Shown piece after piece: positions 17,811 through 26,812 of a stretch of DNA of 64,000 nt; positions within the stretch are counted from its first letter, which is position 1, and each line of letters opens with the position of its first letter. The stretch comes from Bacteroidales bacterium (GTDB lineage Bacteria > Bacteroidota > Bacteroidia > Bacteroidales > Marinilabiliaceae). The stretch spans positions 62,001 through 126,000 of the forward strand of contig JAFYCM010000090.1 in the NCBI GenBank assembly GCA_017539645.1. The letters run 5' to 3'. The notes below the pieces were generated by a model. That model ran no database searches and had not been told where the DNA came from. It saw nothing but the letters and a program-made list of their open reading frames with translations. The translations under genes and the position numbers were made by a program.

Positions 17811-19325
17811 ATGAACAGAATCCACTACTATTTATTTCTCGTGTCATTATTGACGTTTTCATCGTGTCTCGATGATTTGGAGACGGACAAAATAGAATTC
17901 TCGTCGGTAGAGATTTCACCAAGTCTGATGCTTCCGCTTGCTAAAGCCGATGTCACCGTTCAATATCTATTCGATTCGTATGAAAATGCCGTTGAATATT
18001 TTACCGATACAGATGGCTATCAGAAGATTAGACTTTCGGCAAACCACGATTCCATTATCTCCTATTCTGTGCTCGACAACATTGGCCTTTCTGAAGAAAA
18101 GTTGACGTTTACTGGTAGCAAAGACATGTCGAAAGCGGTCGATTTTTCGCTACTTACGCAGCTGGAGTCTGAGGCAGAAGTTTCATATCCGTTATCTATA
18201 GATATTCCGCTCAATACATTAGATGGCGACATCGAGTCTATCGATTGCGATTATGAGCTAACGCTCTCGTGGTCGGGATTTTCGCACGTTTCGGTTCTCG
18301 TAGCATCTTTCGCAGGTCAAGAAAAATCATTTTCGCTCAATGGATCTGGTTCTGGAACTATGAGTGCATCTAACGTAACTATAAATGCTACTGATGGAAA
18401 TCTGCCAATAACCTTCGATTTTCGCGCAAATCCACCGCATAGCGGTTCGTGGGGCTCTATTTCCTATTCGTTGCGCATACTCAATGTCGACAAACTGCGA
18501 ATCTCCAACGCGCACTTTGTATTCCCTACTGAGAGTTACATTTCGTTGGCAGCGCTTAGTGAGTTTCAGCGAATTATGCACAACGTAACTTTCCGCAATC
18601 CCGATTTATGGATTACTGCCGACAATGCGACCGACCTAAATTGCGTGTTGCAACCTACTATCTCCAATGCCGACAATATGTCTTCGGACGCCGAAGCGAA
18701 TAACACTGCGCGTCTTGATAATATAAAACTATATGTACCTGCACGAGATAATGTCGAACAGCACTTCGACAATAAACAAATTTCGCCACTTATACAATCT
18801 TCGCCAGATAGCCTGTTGTTTGTCTCCGATGTGGCACTTAGTACTTCGTCAGTTGCTACCATTTCAAGGACCGATTCGCTTTTTATTGGATATGGATATT
18901 TAGTCCCATTTGAATTCAAAATAGATGGTGAGGTCTCGGGCGATACAGTCTCATTCAATGACCTTCCGGAATTATCTAATATCGATAAGGCTAAACTGAT
19001 TGTTACTTGCACCAATGGCTTCCCAGTGGGCGGTTCATTGCTCATACAATTGCTCGATAAAAATACCGAAAGACGGCTCTCTACAATTGTAGCCACGAAC
19101 GTAATACCATCGCCTACCATAAATAGTGATGGCATATCGCAGGATACAAAAACAAACACCGTTACTGTCGAACTATCGAGCCAGAATATCGAAGATCTCG
19201 ACAATACCGGTTCGTTGATTATCTCGTTTATTATGACGTCCAATAATAAATGGATTACGCCGACTCTCGACAACAAACTACAGATTGATATAGCTCTTGC
19301 AGCCATTGCTAAATTTGAACATTAA
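17811..19325 (+). CDS. Large lipoprotein of unknown function, paired with DUF5723 barrel
   Basis: 504 residues from the ATG at 17811. The signal peptide ends in a lipobox (TFSSCLDD), predicting a lipid-anchored protein. The body is rich in Ser/Thr and Asp and reads as a succession of beta strands with Ig-like character; repeated phrasing such as LDKNTERRLSTIV and LQIDIAL is seen but no catalytic motif. I cannot name a family. The frame is open from 17712, but that longer N-terminus is not signal-like. Five bases separate it from the DUF5723 gene, so the two are an operon and probably a complex at the outer membrane. Confidence 0.8.
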   Translation: MNRIHYYLFLVSLLTFSSCLDDLETDKIEFSSVEISPSLMLPLAKADVTVQYLFDSYENAVEYFTDTDGYQKIRLSANHDSIISYSVLDNIGLSEEKLTFTGSKDMSKAVDFSLLTQLESEAEVSYPLSIDIPLNTLDGDIESIDCDYELTLSWSGFSHVSVLVASFAGQEKSFSLNGSGSGTMSASNVTINATDGNLPITFDFRANPPHSGSWGSISYSLRILNVDKLRISNAHFVFPTESYISLAALSEFQRIMHNVTFRNPDLWITADNATDLNCVLQPTISNADNMSSDAEANNTARLDNIKLYVPARDNVEQHFDNKQISPLIQSSPDSLLFVSDVALSTSSVATISRTDSLFIGYGYLVPFEFKIDGEVSGDTVSFNDLPELSNIDKAKLIVTCTNGFPVGGSLLIQLLDKNTERRLSTIVATNVIPSPTINSDGISQDTKTNTVTVELSSQNIEDLDNTGSLIISFIMTSNNKWITPTLDNKLQIDIALAAIAKFEH

Positions 19326-19330
19326 TCACT

Positions 19331-20773
19331 ATGAGATCATATCGCACACATCTATTTGCAGCAATAGTTATTCCGCTGACACTCCAATTCTCCGCTTTTG
19401 CGCAAGAGAACATAGCGCCGCATGTCGAAGAGTTGCCGCAGCGCATCAATTTCAATCCAGCTCTATCGCCAAACAATGTCGGATATTTTACCTTGGCAGG
19501 CTTGGGCGGTGTGAATATCAGCGCCGAAAATACTGGCTTTTGCTTCGATGACCTTTTTACGCGAGGTACAGATGATACTCTTCGTCTCGACCTCGGTCGC
19601 TTGGCAAAAAACATGAAGAAGACAAACTTCACGAGTGTAAATATTGATGTGCCTATTCTCTCGTTCGGCGTTCGTATAAACAAAGGCTTAGGTTATCTCT
19701 CTTTTGGTATAGATAATAAAACTATGATCGAAAGCAAGTTCGATCGTAATATTACGAGTCTGTGGAAAGGCAATTGGAACTATGATACCGACGAGCCAGT
19801 AAATCATCACATCTCCAAAATTTTCGTGCGCGCGATGAACTACTTGGAATTTTCGGGAGGCTATAGTAGTAAATTGCCTGACATAAATATAGAGATAGGC
19901 GGACGCGTGAAATTCCTCATGGGTACTTTCGCCGTACTTTCCGATGATGTTACTCTCGATATTCAAACAGAAGAGCAAGACCCCGGACGCTATTCTGTAG
20001 CTATGCAGACAAGCGGTTCTATAAAGACATCAATCCCCGTCACCACAAAGCTCGATGCCGATGGCTACGTAGACAAAATAACTATGGACGACTTCACTCT
20101 TAGCGACATCAAACCTTCACAAAACAAGGGCGTGGCTTTCGATTTGGGTGTAACGTGGATGCCAACTGAAGATTTCAAGTTGGGATTGTCTGCTATTGAT
20201 ATTGGATTCATCAAATGGCACAACGACTGCCAACAATTCAATGCAAGCGCATCGTATACCTTCCGTGGCGTAGATTTCAACGAGGATATGAAGACTGGTA
20301 TAAACACCGATGAAGAAGTCGAAAACGACGATAGCTATTGGTCGCAGTTGAAAGATTCTCTGTTGCGTGTCAAAGACATTACGCTTTCTTGGACATCATT
20401 CAAAACGCGTTTGTCGTCACGATTGATTGCCACTGCCGATTTCCGTGCAACCAAATGGCTGTCGTTGGGCGCTACTGTAGCCACCAAATTTGTCGACAAA
20501 CAAGCCTTTACCCGAAGTAGTGTCTCGGCATTGCTGCATGCAGGTTCTTGGTTGACATTTGCAGGAACAGCGGCCATTAATCCTGGCTTTCGTTTTTCTC
20601 CAGGTGTGGGCATATTTATTACAGGCGGTCCAGTGCAGTTTTATGTGCTTGCTGACAGATTCCCGCATAATCTATCTACGTCTACGGGAACAAGTGTCTC
20701 TACAGGTATCAACTTCGTAATAAAGAAATCTAAGTTGGAAAATAGAGAGGAGAACAACCCTAAGTTTAGGTAA
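19331..20773 (+). CDS. DUF5723-type outer-membrane beta-barrel protein
   Basis: 480 residues with a signal peptide ending in FSAFAQ. The N-terminal ...LPQRINFNPALSPNNVGYF resembles the opening of PorV/SprF-like and DUF5723 proteins of Bacteroidota, and the body alternates as in a transmembrane barrel (GLGYLSFGIDNK, LGVTWMPTEDFKLGLSAIDIGFI, WLSLGATVATKF, FAGTAAINPGFRFSPGVGIFITGG). The assignment to DUF5723 is from recall of the family pattern. Cotranscribed with the upstream lipoprotein and ended by a terminator. Function unknown; being close to the type IX genes it might assist surface display, but this is speculation. Confidence 0.8.
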   Translation: MRSYRTHLFAAIVIPLTLQFSAFAQENIAPHVEELPQRINFNPALSPNNVGYFTLAGLGGVNISAENTGFCFDDLFTRGTDDTLRLDLGRLAKNMKKTNFTSVNIDVPILSFGVRINKGLGYLSFGIDNKTMIESKFDRNITSLWKGNWNYDTDEPVNHHISKIFVRAMNYLEFSGGYSSKLPDINIEIGGRVKFLMGTFAVLSDDVTLDIQTEEQDPGRYSVAMQTSGSIKTSIPVTTKLDADGYVDKITMDDFTLSDIKPSQNKGVAFDLGVTWMPTEDFKLGLSAIDIGFIKWHNDCQQFNASASYTFRGVDFNEDMKTGINTDEEVENDDSYWSQLKDSLLRVKDITLSWTSFKTRLSSRLIATADFRATKWLSLGATVATKFVDKQAFTRSSVSALLHAGSWLTFAGTAAINPGFRFSPGVGIFITGGPVQFYVLADRFPHNLSTSTGTSVSTGINFVIKKSKLENREENNPKFR

Positions 20774-20808
20774 ACGATTATTGTGAAGAATAAATTACAA
20801 GTGTATAT

Positions 20809-20835
20809 AAAAGGCTCTAATGAGCCTTTTTTTGT
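20809..20835 (+). terminator. Intrinsic terminator after the DUF5723 gene
   Basis: A 7-bp stem AAGGCTC/GAGCCTT (20811-20817 with 20822-20828), a 4-base loop and a T run. Confidence 0.85.
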
Positions 20836-20945
20836 CTAATAGCTGCAAGCTTATCACTTTGTAATGGCAGTGCTCAAAATGGCAAATAATAGTTTCAATT
20901 GAGCCATTGTTCTGCGAGCCATGTAGTCGTTTTATAATAGGACAA

Positions 20946-20985
20946 TAAAAACGCCCCAAGAGTCGAACCCTTGAGGCGTTTTTTA
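20946..20985 (-). terminator. Terminator of the por/gld operon (bidirectional)
   Basis: A 12-bp stem with one mismatch (20949-20960 with 20970-20981, AACGCC...GGCGTT) flanked by A and T runs, about 25 bases beyond the gldN stop on the minus strand. Confidence 0.85.
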
Positions 20986-21010
20986 TGAGTATATAACTAT
21001 AATCCGAAGA

Positions 21011-21889
21011 TTAGTATTCCCACATATCGTGTTCTTTCGTAAATATCAATTCTTTGATTCTTTCCGACTCCAATCGAGTATCTACACGTCCAGAAGCATA
21101 CATCGTAATAGAACGGTTGTCGTATACGTTAGCCTCTTTGAATATGTAGCTGCTGAAGTGGCGTTTGTGGAAGATGTCATCCATTGACTCGCGCTGAGCA
21201 TCGTTGCGAGTGTTGTAAACCTCTTGCTGTGATAGGATAGGACGAAGTTGTGGGAAGTAAATCCAGCAGAGCTGAATTTGGTCGAAACGAGCGCTTTCTC
21301 CCTCACCAACTTGTTGCTCAAGAATTGGGCAAATACCTATGATGCGAGAATCCATGTATGAATAGCGGCGGTCGAAGAACCAAACCTCTTTTATCAAGTA
21401 TTTCTGCACACCAGTAAGGTTACCTTCACTTGCTTCCATGTGTACGGTCTTCATTTCGCCAGTGTTGATGTCTTCCATCACTGTATCGAAAGCTGCAGTA
21501 GCACCAATTTTAGCAGCGAAATCCTCAAACTCCATTCTCTTAGCAAACTCATCGTTCTCGCTCGTAGAATAAAGCTGAATATCGTTGATAGCTGCTGCAT
21601 CGTATATCAAGCGGATAAGCGAACGACGGCTATCTACTGGAGTCGTTGGGTAATATAGAGGAAGATTTTGCTTCTCGCGCAAGTCTATAATACGCCAAAT
21701 CGTCTTCATCCAAAGTACATCAGCCTCGCGAACATGTTTATATGGAATAAACTTCTTGTTGGCGATGTGCTCCTTTTTGTAAAGGCCATCTATACCCTGG
21801 AAGAAGTCCTGGCCTTCCTCCGTCTCTTGTGCACTTACAAACGGCATTGCTACGAATGCCAACAACAGAATTGATATTAACTTTCTCAT
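21011..21889 (-). CDS. gldN: Type IX secretion protein GldN/PorN
   Basis: Periplasmic component of the type IX secretion core; known family members form a ring with the lipoprotein GldK under the outer membrane. The 292-residue protein has a signal peptide ending in PFVSAQ, then the family pattern: DVLWMKTIWRIIDLREKQN near residue 55, YPTTP, and KEVWFFDRRYSYMDSRIIGICPI in the middle. It starts 6 bases after gldM and is the last gene of the porP-gldK-gldL-gldM-gldN operon, in the same order I recall for Porphyromonas gingivalis. Confidence 0.94.
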   Translation of the reverse strand: MRKLISILLLAFVAMPFVSAQETEEGQDFFQGIDGLYKKEHIANKKFIPYKHVREADVLWMKTIWRIIDLREKQNLPLYYPTTPVDSRRSLIRLIYDAAAINDIQLYSTSENDEFAKRMEFEDFAAKIGATAAFDTVMEDINTGEMKTVHMEASEGNLTGVQKYLIKEVWFFDRRYSYMDSRIIGICPILEQQVGEGESARFDQIQLCWIYFPQLRPILSQQEVYNTRNDAQRESMDDIFHKRHFSSYIFKEANVYDNRSITMYASGRVDTRLESERIKELIFTKEHDMWEY

Positions 21890-21895
21890 ATTTGT

Positions 21896-23446
21896 CTATC
21901 TAAGAGTAACAATGAGCGACTCGGTAAGGTGACGTGTTTCACCTGCTACTGATACGTCAATATTCTCGATGTAATATTTTTTACCTTGTGTAGCCTTGCT
22001 TATCAAGGACTTTTGAGCAGAAGAGAATGCTGCACCATTTGATTTCTCCGAAACGGTAAAGCCACCTTGCATGGTCGAAAGTGTAAAACTTGTAACCTTA
22101 ACTGGCAAGTCGAAGTCGAAATCCTTCATGAAGCCGAACAAGCCTTGCATACCTTTCCATTCTGATACTGCAATACCGCCACGAGTTTCACGATCTTTAT
22201 ACAAAGATGGTTTTGGGTCAGGCACAGTCTTCACACGGAATTTGGTGCTACCCAAATTTTGGTGTTTGCCGTTTATGTCAGCCGAAACTGAAATAATCAA
22301 CTCTTTAGCACCTTTAGTTGGTTTAGCGATGTAACCGTCTTTGCTTTTGGTGATAGAACCACCGGTAGCTGTTACTTTCAAATCGCTTGATGAAATACCC
22401 GCAGCAGAAATTGCCATTGGGTTATCCACACCGATGTATGCAACGTTCATCTTGGTTGGAGAAACAACCACAGAAGGCTCGCCTACTTCGTATTCAGCGT
22501 CAACGGTATATGGTCTCAATTCGCCTGTGATAGGATCAGGAATTTCTATACGAGCTGTATATTTCTTTGAACCTACTGCACTCGCTGCTACTACATATTT
22601 ACCGCAACCAGCCTCAACAGGAAGTTTATTGTCACCAATGGTTACAATCGGCTCCATTGTATCGTCGTACGCTGCGAGCATAATATCAGCTTTGTACTGA
22701 CCACCACGCAAAACGTAGTTTGATTCTGGAATTGCCAACGCCTTGATTGCATTGAACTTGAACGATGCTTCGTCAATTTTCTTGTATAAGAAGGTAACTA
22801 CATCGGCCTCGGTATTACGTACGTTAGCTTGCATGTTACTCATCAAACCCATCGTAGCAGCCAATGGCAAGTGCTCAAATTGCTGCGATTCCCAAGTAGG
22901 CTTTGTACCATCCAAATTGGGTGGATCTTGAGTAGACAACATGCTCTCAACGTTTCTCTTCATGCCTTCGTCACCCTCTACAACACTGATAAGGAACTCG
23001 CGGTACTCTTCGATAGATTTCTTCAAATCTTTACTGCGATCGCCACCGCTCTCAACCATCATCACTTGAGCTGCAATATCTTGATTACTTGTCGATAGGA
23101 AACTATCTGGAGTAAACTCAGGACCATCGGCTTTCAAGATCATAAGTTTTTTGTAGCCATAAATCTTGTTGTAAAGAGAATCGGCATGAGCCTTTACCTG
23201 CAGCGCTGCTTGATATTTATCATTTACGCGCTTAGGGTTTTGAGCATTTGCTTGCTCAAAATTGTAGTATAGTATCTTATTCTTCTCTTCTACTGTTTTG
23301 CAAGAGCTCTTTATACTCTTATCCACGAGTATAAATGCGTTTAGCAAGTCACCCGAGACATTAAGTGCAAGCATCGCTGTAAGCATGAGGTACATCATGC
23401 CTATCATCTTTTGCCTCGGGGTCTCGGGACAGTTACCACCACTCAT
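21896..23446 (-). CDS. gldM: Type IX secretion motor protein GldM/PorM
   Basis: Inner-membrane protein with one N-terminal helix and a long periplasmic part that, with GldL, forms the proton-driven motor powering type IX secretion. The 516 residues match the family: N-terminal CPETPRQKMIGMMYLMLTA and the helix followed by NVSGDLLNAFILVD, then helical and Ig-like domains ending in SLIVTLR. The conserved residue spacing at the N-terminus is intact. Located 44 bases after gldL and 6 before gldN. Confidence 0.95.
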   Translation of the reverse strand: MSGGNCPETPRQKMIGMMYLMLTAMLALNVSGDLLNAFILVDKSIKSSCKTVEEKNKILYYNFEQANAQNPKRVNDKYQAALQVKAHADSLYNKIYGYKKLMILKADGPEFTPDSFLSTSNQDIAAQVMMVESGGDRSKDLKKSIEEYREFLISVVEGDEGMKRNVESMLSTQDPPNLDGTKPTWESQQFEHLPLAATMGLMSNMQANVRNTEADVVTFLYKKIDEASFKFNAIKALAIPESNYVLRGGQYKADIMLAAYDDTMEPIVTIGDNKLPVEAGCGKYVVAASAVGSKKYTARIEIPDPITGELRPYTVDAEYEVGEPSVVVSPTKMNVAYIGVDNPMAISAAGISSSDLKVTATGGSITKSKDGYIAKPTKGAKELIISVSADINGKHQNLGSTKFRVKTVPDPKPSLYKDRETRGGIAVSEWKGMQGLFGFMKDFDFDLPVKVTSFTLSTMQGGFTVSEKSNGAAFSSAQKSLISKATQGKKYYIENIDVSVAGETRHLTESLIVTLR

Positions 23447-23490
23447 AGTCTAACGTATTTTATCAATTAGTATTATGGTTACGCCAATTT

Positions 23491-24360
23491 CTATTTATTT
23501 ACAGCACTAAGCATGTTGCCATAAATAGAATTCAACTCTCCAACTGTCTTGCTAAGGTTTGCTACTTGCTGACGATATTGTCTTACACTCTCAACTGATG
23601 CGGTAATCTCCTCTGAGATAGAAGAGAGACCAGTTGCCAAGCTCTCAGTAGACTTGATTTGACTGGTGATGCCTTTCAATTGTGCTTCGTATGCAGCGTT
23701 CACAGCTCCCATGCTCTGGCTAATCTTATCTGATTGGCTTGCTTGAGTTGCTATAGTACCACTAAGTTTCGTGCAAGAATCGGCAAGTTTATCGCCCTCT
23801 TCACTGATTTTGTTGGCAAACTTGCTGCCTACTTCAGCTACGCTCGATTGAATAGCAGTAAACTGATTGAGCGACTCAGAAGCGCTCTTCACATTATTGA
23901 TGTATGCCTTCGTCGCTACAGATGCGTCAGAAAGGTCAGCCATCTGTGCTGTAGTAGAAGCCAATTTCTTTACACCTTCGGAAAGTTCGGTTACGGTCTT
24001 CTGTTCGATAGCACCAGCAGATACAAGTGCTGCAAGTTCGCTACCGCCACCATTGCCGCCTTGAATAGCGCCTGCGCCGTGGTGATGTCCAGATTCTTTT
24101 CCTTTACCATCTTCAGGATCAAGACCGAGCAATTCTGGGTAAACCAAGGTCCAATCTGGAGTCTCGTGAGGTGGCTCGAATGATGAAAGTGCGAATATGA
24201 TAGCCTCAACACCCAAACCAGCAACAAGCATCACACCTGCTCCTGGGAAGTGCATAATCTTGAACAATGAGCCCAAAATAGCCACTGATGCGCCAAATCC
24301 ATAGACGTAGCCCATGAATTTCTTATATGCCGGACTTACAACTAATTCTGAAAGTGTCAT
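23491..24360 (-). CDS. gldL: Type IX secretion motor protein GldL/PorL
   Basis: Cytoplasmic-membrane motor subunit. Two N-terminal membrane helices (about 18-36 and 40-57) are followed by a cytoplasmic part with helical, Ser/Ala-rich sequence to residue 289. Membrane-embedded charged residues expected for proton conduction are present: Y20, K34 and H37 in the first helix and E52 in the second, lining up with Y13, K27, H30 and E49 of the Flavobacterium protein as I recall it. DWTLVYPELLGLD after the helices is the family signature. Part of the por/gld operon. Confidence 0.95.
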   Translation of the reverse strand: MTLSELVVSPAYKKFMGYVYGFGASVAILGSLFKIMHFPGAGVMLVAGLGVEAIIFALSSFEPPHETPDWTLVYPELLGLDPEDGKGKESGHHHGAGAIQGGNGGGSELAALVSAGAIEQKTVTELSEGVKKLASTTAQMADLSDASVATKAYINNVKSASESLNQFTAIQSSVAEVGSKFANKISEEGDKLADSCTKLSGTIATQASQSDKISQSMGAVNAAYEAQLKGITSQIKSTESLATGLSSISEEITASVESVRQYRQQVANLSKTVGELNSIYGNMLSAVNK

Positions 24361-24396
24361 AATCTATGCTTTTTATCTATTATGTTACTAAAAGTT

Positions 24397-25722
24397 TTAT
24401 TCACCTATGTAATCGCGAACGCATCTGAAACCGATGTACGATGTCGCTGAATCTTGATATTCGTATGTGCGTGTTCCGCATTGTATAAAGTATGCAATAT
24501 CTTTCCAAGAACCACCGCGTACTACTTTACGTTTCATTACAGGAGCTTCGTCCGGACGTGCATTGTATTGATAGTCTGGGTTCAAGTCGTGTACGTATGC
24601 ATATGAAGCTTCGTCGAATGCGCTTGAGGTCCATTCTGCTACGTTACCTGCCATATCATACAAGCCGAAGTCGTTTGGTGCATAAGAGCAAACTGCTGTC
24701 ATTCGCTCTGCGCCATCGTCGGTGTAGCGACCACGAAGAGGCTTGAAGTTTGCTACGAAGCAACCGCGGTTGTTACGAGTGTAGTAACCACCCCAAGGAT
24801 AAACACCGCTATCCAAACCACCACGTGCTGCATATTCCCACTCTGCTTCGGTCGGTAGGCGATAATCCATTGCCAATGGCTGACCTTCTCCGCGGAGGAA
24901 GTTGTTGAGCAAATCTGAACGCCAGATGCAGAATGCAGTTGCTTGCTTCCACGTAACACCTACGATAGGATAGTTGTCGAAACCAGGGTGATTGAAGTAC
25001 ATCTTGGTCATTGGCTCGTTGAATGAATAAGTAAAGTCAGCAACGAAGCACAATGTATCTGGATAAACCAAAACTCTGTCTTTCATGATGAATGCAGAGC
25101 GGTCTTTTACCTCTTTTACTTCACCTTTTATATCGTGAACTGTACCTTCATATTGTTTTGTCTCGTAGTTGTAGCGATTAGACTTCTTAGCAGCTTGCAA
25201 GAGGTCAACCCACTCGTACTCATAAACCCACTGACGGTTGTCGAGTTCTTTACGATGTTTGAAACGCTCGTTTTCTTTGTAGTACATATCCTCCAATACT
25301 TCGGCGTATTCTGGATTGCCCCAATCGAGTTCAACGTCCCAATTTAGGAATGGGGGATCTATTTCGTTGCCATTAGCATCTTCTGCTATCTGGAATTCAT
25401 CGAATTGCTCTGCCAATTTTCTACGGGCAATTGAGTCGCGAACCCAAAAAACAAATTGTCTGTATTCTGAGTTCGTTATTTCGGTTTCATCCATCCAAAA
25501 CGAACTTACAGTAACAGTTTTTGTTTGAGCGTTAGTTAATCCCGCTACATCTTGCTCGTTCTGGCCCATATTGAAACTACCTTGTCCAATAAACAACATT
25601 CCGTAAGGGCTTGGTTCGAAAAACTCGCCTGACTGTGATACACCTACAAGTTCTCCTGTTCCTGTGCCACCACAACTACCCATAAGTAGCAGAACGACTG
25701 CACAAACAATAATATTTCTCAT
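24397..25722 (-). CDS. gldK: Type IX secretion lipoprotein GldK/PorK
   Basis: Outer-membrane-associated lipoprotein with a formylglycine-generating-enzyme (FGE-sulfatase) fold, which with GldN makes the periplasmic ring of the secretion machine. Signal peptide and lipobox (LLMGSCGG) are at residues 1-18, the fold starts at MLFIGQGSFNMGQNEQD, and its hallmarks YPIVGVTWKQATAFCIWR, YRLPTEAEWEYAARGG and KVVRGGSWKDIAYF are clear. 441 residues, normal. It lies 16 bases after porP and 36 before gldL. Confidence 0.95.
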   Translation of the reverse strand: MRNIIVCAVVLLLMGSCGGTGTGELVGVSQSGEFFEPSPYGMLFIGQGSFNMGQNEQDVAGLTNAQTKTVTVSSFWMDETEITNSEYRQFVFWVRDSIARRKLAEQFDEFQIAEDANGNEIDPPFLNWDVELDWGNPEYAEVLEDMYYKENERFKHRKELDNRQWVYEYEWVDLLQAAKKSNRYNYETKQYEGTVHDIKGEVKEVKDRSAFIMKDRVLVYPDTLCFVADFTYSFNEPMTKMYFNHPGFDNYPIVGVTWKQATAFCIWRSDLLNNFLRGEGQPLAMDYRLPTEAEWEYAARGGLDSGVYPWGGYYTRNNRGCFVANFKPLRGRYTDDGAERMTAVCSYAPNDFGLYDMAGNVAEWTSSAFDEASYAYVHDLNPDYQYNARPDEAPVMKRKVVRGGSWKDIAYFIQCGTRTYEYQDSATSYIGFRCVRDYIGE

Positions 25723-25738
25723 AATAGTTATAATATCA

Positions 25739-26710
25739 TTATAAAATCCTCACGCTTTTGTAGCGTTTAGTGCGTTTTTCTATGTCTAAATTAAACTTAT
25801 ATCCAATCATAATTTCATGAGATCCACCGGAGTGGCCTCCGAAATTCCCAATTGAGATATCATAAGAGTAACCAAAAGTTATCCCGTTTGACATATCAAC
25901 TGCGAATTGCAAAAATACAGCATCTTGCAATCGATAACCTAATCCAACGCAAATTTTTTTTCTAAAAATTGCATCGGCACACATTTCGAGTTGCCAAGAT
26001 GTAAAATCGGTTTTGAAAAAGAATCTCGGTTCAAATTCAACGTTCCCCTTTTCTCCGACCTTTCGCGCTGCTCCTAATGTGAGTAACGGCCTGTTTTTCA
26101 GCTTCGCATAATTTTTAGTCTCTATTGTTGGCGCTGTTAGATGTAGAAGTGAAAAACTTACGTAGCTCAACTTCGATTCGTAAAAAGCGCCAAACCCGGC
26201 ATCAAATACAGTTCCTCCATCTTCGCCAGACTGAAGCAACTCGTCCGATTCCTGGTGGTAATCATCCTCCATTCCTTCAACGGTGGTCTTCAATTTCGAG
26301 GCATTGAAGGCGGCGTTGATTGCACCAAGTCGTAGTCCCAACCCAAGAAAGCCTTTGCTAAGCTCTAAGTGGTAGCTATAGTTGGCATCAATATAAGTAG
26401 TGGTAAAAGCTCCTATTTGGTCGCGAATCGCCATAGCACCTATGCCGTGGAAATTTCGTAAGAACTTAACCTCTCCATCAATAGCCAAAACTGTAGTCGA
26501 TGGTGAACCATCGAAGCCGACCCATTGCTTTCTGTAGGCTGCCATAGCCTCAATATTACCTGTATGTCCAGCAGAGCCAGGGCAAGTAATTTTTGGCACA
26601 TCTGCACAACCCGAAAATTGCACTTCGGTCTGTGCGTTTGTTTCGTTTAGGCACAAAAGACAAAGTAAGTGAAAAAATATTAATAATGCGTGCCGTCTGG
26701 AACAAAACAT
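25739..26710 (-). CDS. porP: PorP/SprF-family type IX secretion outer-membrane protein
   Basis: A PorP/SprF-family beta-barrel, usually the first gene of the porPKLMN operon and required for secretion or surface attachment of particular substrates. Family marks are the N-terminal AYRKQWVGFDGSPSTTVLAIDG, GIGAMAIRDQIGAFTTTYIDANYSY, and a barrel with SFSLLHLTAP and FGYSYDISIGNFGGHSGGSHEIMIGYKFN near the C-terminus. An upstream in-frame ATG at 26737 exists; I prefer 26710, which starts the signal peptide (MFCSRRHALLIFF). The gene follows topA by about 100 bases on the same strand. Confidence 0.9.
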   Translation of the reverse strand: MFCSRRHALLIFFHLLCLLCLNETNAQTEVQFSGCADVPKITCPGSAGHTGNIEAMAAYRKQWVGFDGSPSTTVLAIDGEVKFLRNFHGIGAMAIRDQIGAFTTTYIDANYSYHLELSKGFLGLGLRLGAINAAFNASKLKTTVEGMEDDYHQESDELLQSGEDGGTVFDAGFGAFYESKLSYVSFSLLHLTAPTIETKNYAKLKNRPLLTLGAARKVGEKGNVEFEPRFFFKTDFTSWQLEMCADAIFRKKICVGLGYRLQDAVFLQFAVDMSNGITFGYSYDISIGNFGGHSGGSHEIMIGYKFNLDIEKRTKRYKSVRIL

Positions 26711-26812
26711 TGCGATTTTATATAGCACGCATCTCATTGTTTCTTTTACTACTTGTCATCTGTATTTATATATACTATAACGACGACGGTATTCGTTTTA
26801 TTGTATAAAACT

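Noticed and set aside
18566-19306. A 246-codon minus-strand frame inside the lipoprotein gene at 17811
   Set aside because: No start signal or motif; the plus frame has a lipobox and an operon partner.
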